Below are positions 31,133 to 32,346 of a stretch of 32,346 bases of DNA, piece after piece. The notes below the pieces were generated by a model that searched no databases, had not been told where the DNA came from, and worked only from the letters and a program-made list of their open reading frames with translations. The DNA comes from Deltaproteobacteria bacterium (lineage in GTDB: Bacteria > Myxococcota > B64-G9): positions 1 through 32,346 of the forward strand of contig JAFCZJ010000045.1 of NCBI GenBank assembly GCA_019314375.1, in the 5' to 3' direction. The position numbers and the translations under genes are program-made. How positions within the stretch are numbered: position 1 is the first letter of the stretch; each line of letters opens with the position of its first letter.

Positions 31133-32296
31133 ATGTCATACTCGTACTTTTCGTCTCTCGTCCTCCTCGCCTGCGTATCGATCTTCGCGGCAGGCTGTGG
31201 CAACTCATCAACAGACATTGATGCTGGCAACACCGAAGATGCTGGCACCGAAGACGCGGGCACTGAAGACGCCGGCACTGAAGACGCCGGCACCGAAGAC
31301 GCCGGCACCGAAGACGCCGGCACCGAAGACGCCGGCACCGAAGACGCAGGCACCGAAGACGCGGGCACTGAAGACGCCGGCACCGAAGACGCCGGCACCG
31401 AAGACGCCGGCACCGAAGACGCCGGCACCGAAGACGCCGGCACCGAAGATGCCGGCGGTGGGGACACTGGCCTTGAAATCGACTTCGCTGAAGTACCGGC
31501 GGGGACCTACCAGGTCGGCAGCCCCTTGAACGAAGTCGGCCGTGAAGGAGACGACTTCCCTCTGCACGATGTCACCCTCACCCACGCCTTCCAGATCGGC
31601 ATCACGGAAGTGACGCAAGCTTTCTTCGAGCAAGTCACCGGGTACAACCCCAGCTACACGGACGAAACCCACTTCCTTTGTGCCGAATGCCCGGTGGACA
31701 GCGTGACCTGGCATCAGGCGGCCGAGTTCACCAACCTCCTGTCCGAAGCGGCCGGCCAATCCTTATGCTACACCTGTACCGGTGAGGGCCTGGACCTGAG
31801 CTGCGAGCCGGCAGGCTCTCCCTACGAATGCAATGGCTGCCGCCTGCCCACCGAGGCCGAGTGGGAAATCGCGGCGCGCGCCGGCACGAATGCCGCCTTC
31901 CCCAACGGAGGCAACCTGGTCGCGGGGACGGAGTACCAACTCACGGGACCGGTCACCCTCGACAACAATGAGTTGCTGGACTCCTTCGCGTGGTACCGCA
32001 ACAACAGCGGAGACCACCCCCACGAGGTAGGGACCCTCGATCCAAACGACTTCGAACTCTATGACGTAGTCGGCAATCTGACCGAGTGGTGCCACGACTG
32101 GTACCATGCCAATACGGGAAATGACGGGGCCCAGGAAGACCCCTACGGACCCCCCACGGGCGAATACCGCATCAATCGAGGGGGTTCCTACAACATGGGC
32201 CAGCCCTATTTACGACTCGCGTACCGCAATTGGTACGACCCGATAGACGCCTATTTTGTAATCGGGCTGCGACCGGCCCGTACGATCATCCCCTAG
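31133..32296 (+). CDS. Formylglycine-enzyme-fold (SUMF1-like) lipoprotein with TEDAG repeats
   Basis: The 387-residue protein starts at ATG 31133, preceded by GGAG. A lipobox (FAAGC, Cys22) is followed by fifteen TEDAG pentapeptides (residues about 34-108), then a SUMF1/FGE-fold domain: EVPAGTYQVGSP, GITEVTQAFFEQVTGYNPS, PVDSVTWHQAAEF, RLPTEAEWEIAARAG, DVVGNLTEWCHDW and RGGSYNMG. True formylglycine-generating enzymes use a Cys pair just after RGGS; here the segment RGGSYNMGQPYLRLAYRN has no Cys. It is therefore unlikely to modify sulfatases and may be a binding relative or a different enzyme. The extra Cys residues in the middle (CAECP, CYTC, CNGC) are an insertion. It is likely the last gene of the operon. 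Confidence 0.88.
   Translation: MSYSYFSSLVLLACVSIFAAGCGNSSTDIDAGNTEDAGTEDAGTEDAGTEDAGTEDAGTEDAGTEDAGTEDAGTEDAGTEDAGTEDAGTEDAGTEDAGTEDAGTEDAGGGDTGLEIDFAEVPAGTYQVGSPLNEVGREGDDFPLHDVTLTHAFQIGITEVTQAFFEQVTGYNPSYTDETHFLCAECPVDSVTWHQAAEFTNLLSEAAGQSLCYTCTGEGLDLSCEPAGSPYECNGCRLPTEAEWEIAARAGTNAAFPNGGNLVAGTEYQLTGPVTLDNNELLDSFAWYRNNSGDHPHEVGTLDPNDFELYDVVGNLTEWCHDWYHANTGNDGAQEDPYGPPTGEYRINRGGSYNMGQPYLRLAYRNWYDPIDAYFVIGLRPARTIIP
31232..31456 (+). repeat. 15-bp in-frame tandem repeat, 15 units (TEDAG)
   Basis: Fifteen units of the type ACCGAAGACGCCGGC, with a handful of silent changes and otherwise identical, total 225 bp. The uniformity implies recent growth by slippage or unequal exchange. Copy-number change keeps the reading frame and would alter the distance between the lipid anchor and the folded domain. 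Confidence 0.97.
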
Positions 32297-32346
32297 CCCA
32301 AGCAAAGGGGGGAAAATCGGAAAAATCGGGGGCGGAGGCACGTGAA
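32297..32346. other. Window end, nothing recognised
   Basis: Fifty bases of purine-rich sequence follow the last stop. No hairpin or gene start could be supported. Confidence 0.5.

Noticed and set aside
31036-31467. Minus-strand frames of repeated PASSV or GAGVF peptides
   Set aside because: They are the antisense reading of the TEDAG repeats.
31133-32296. Active sulfatase-modifying formylglycine enzyme
   Set aside because: The expected Cys pair after RGGS is absent and no sulfatase gene is in the window.

Overview
The window is a stretch of bacterial chromosome dominated by secreted and surface-anchored proteins. The taxonomic hints all point to the Myxococcota/Bradymonadales side of the former Deltaproteobacteria. 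They are lipoproteins with Asp-Ala-Gly (DAG) linkers, MYXO-CTERM-type C-terminal anchors (Cys motif, one membrane helix, Arg cluster) on three proteins, MopE-type Asp/Cys repeats, and moderately high GC content. No rRNA, tRNA, transposase, phage gene or CRISPR array was seen, and the assignment is by protein style only.

Layout. 1-2922 (+) is the 3' part of a large Cys-rich/FG-GAP/beta-helix surface protein. It converges on 3012-7240 (-): a secreted beta-propeller protein with a MYXO-CTERM, a SpoIIAA-like/STAS-type protein and a HAD phosphatase. 7326-11391 (+) holds an M3 oligopeptidase lipoprotein and a CocE/S15 hydrolase with a MYXO-CTERM. 11369-14579 (-) holds a Maf nucleotide pyrophosphatase, a secreted TPR protein and a membrane alpha/beta hydrolase. 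14652-15215 (+) is a Cys-rich lipoprotein. 15272-25570 (-) is a run of five genes: a trypsin-like protease with MopE repeats, a PKD/C-type-lectin/fibrinogen-like lipoprotein, an Ig-like/beta-helix lipoprotein, a TerB-like protein and a DAG-linker beta-helix lipoprotein. 25645-26977 (+) holds a four-helix membrane protein and a small Cys-rich lipoprotein. 27180-28583 (-) is an orphan membrane histidine kinase. 28885-32296 (+) looks like one operon: a basic peptide, a zinc-ribbon protein, a DUF3592 membrane protein, a phytase-esterase-like lipoprotein and a formylglycine-enzyme-fold lipoprotein with fifteen TEDAG repeats.

Functionally the genes suggest cell-surface work: adhesion and glycan binding (lectins, beta-helices, FG-GAP), extracellular hydrolysis (S1 protease, M3 peptidase, S15 hydrolase) and display through either N-terminal lipid or C-terminal anchors. 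A few housekeeping genes (Maf, HAD) are interspersed.

The most unusual non-coding signal is a pair of 107-bp elements at 2909-3015 and 26974-27080, about 24 kb apart. They align without gaps, begin and end with CTAG, and each sits between two convergent genes whose stop codons lie in the element or its repeat extension. Paired positions in both of their stems have changed together, so base pairing appears to be conserved. Three unrelated short tandem arrays (14, 30 and 20 bp units) cluster within about 2 kb around the second copy.
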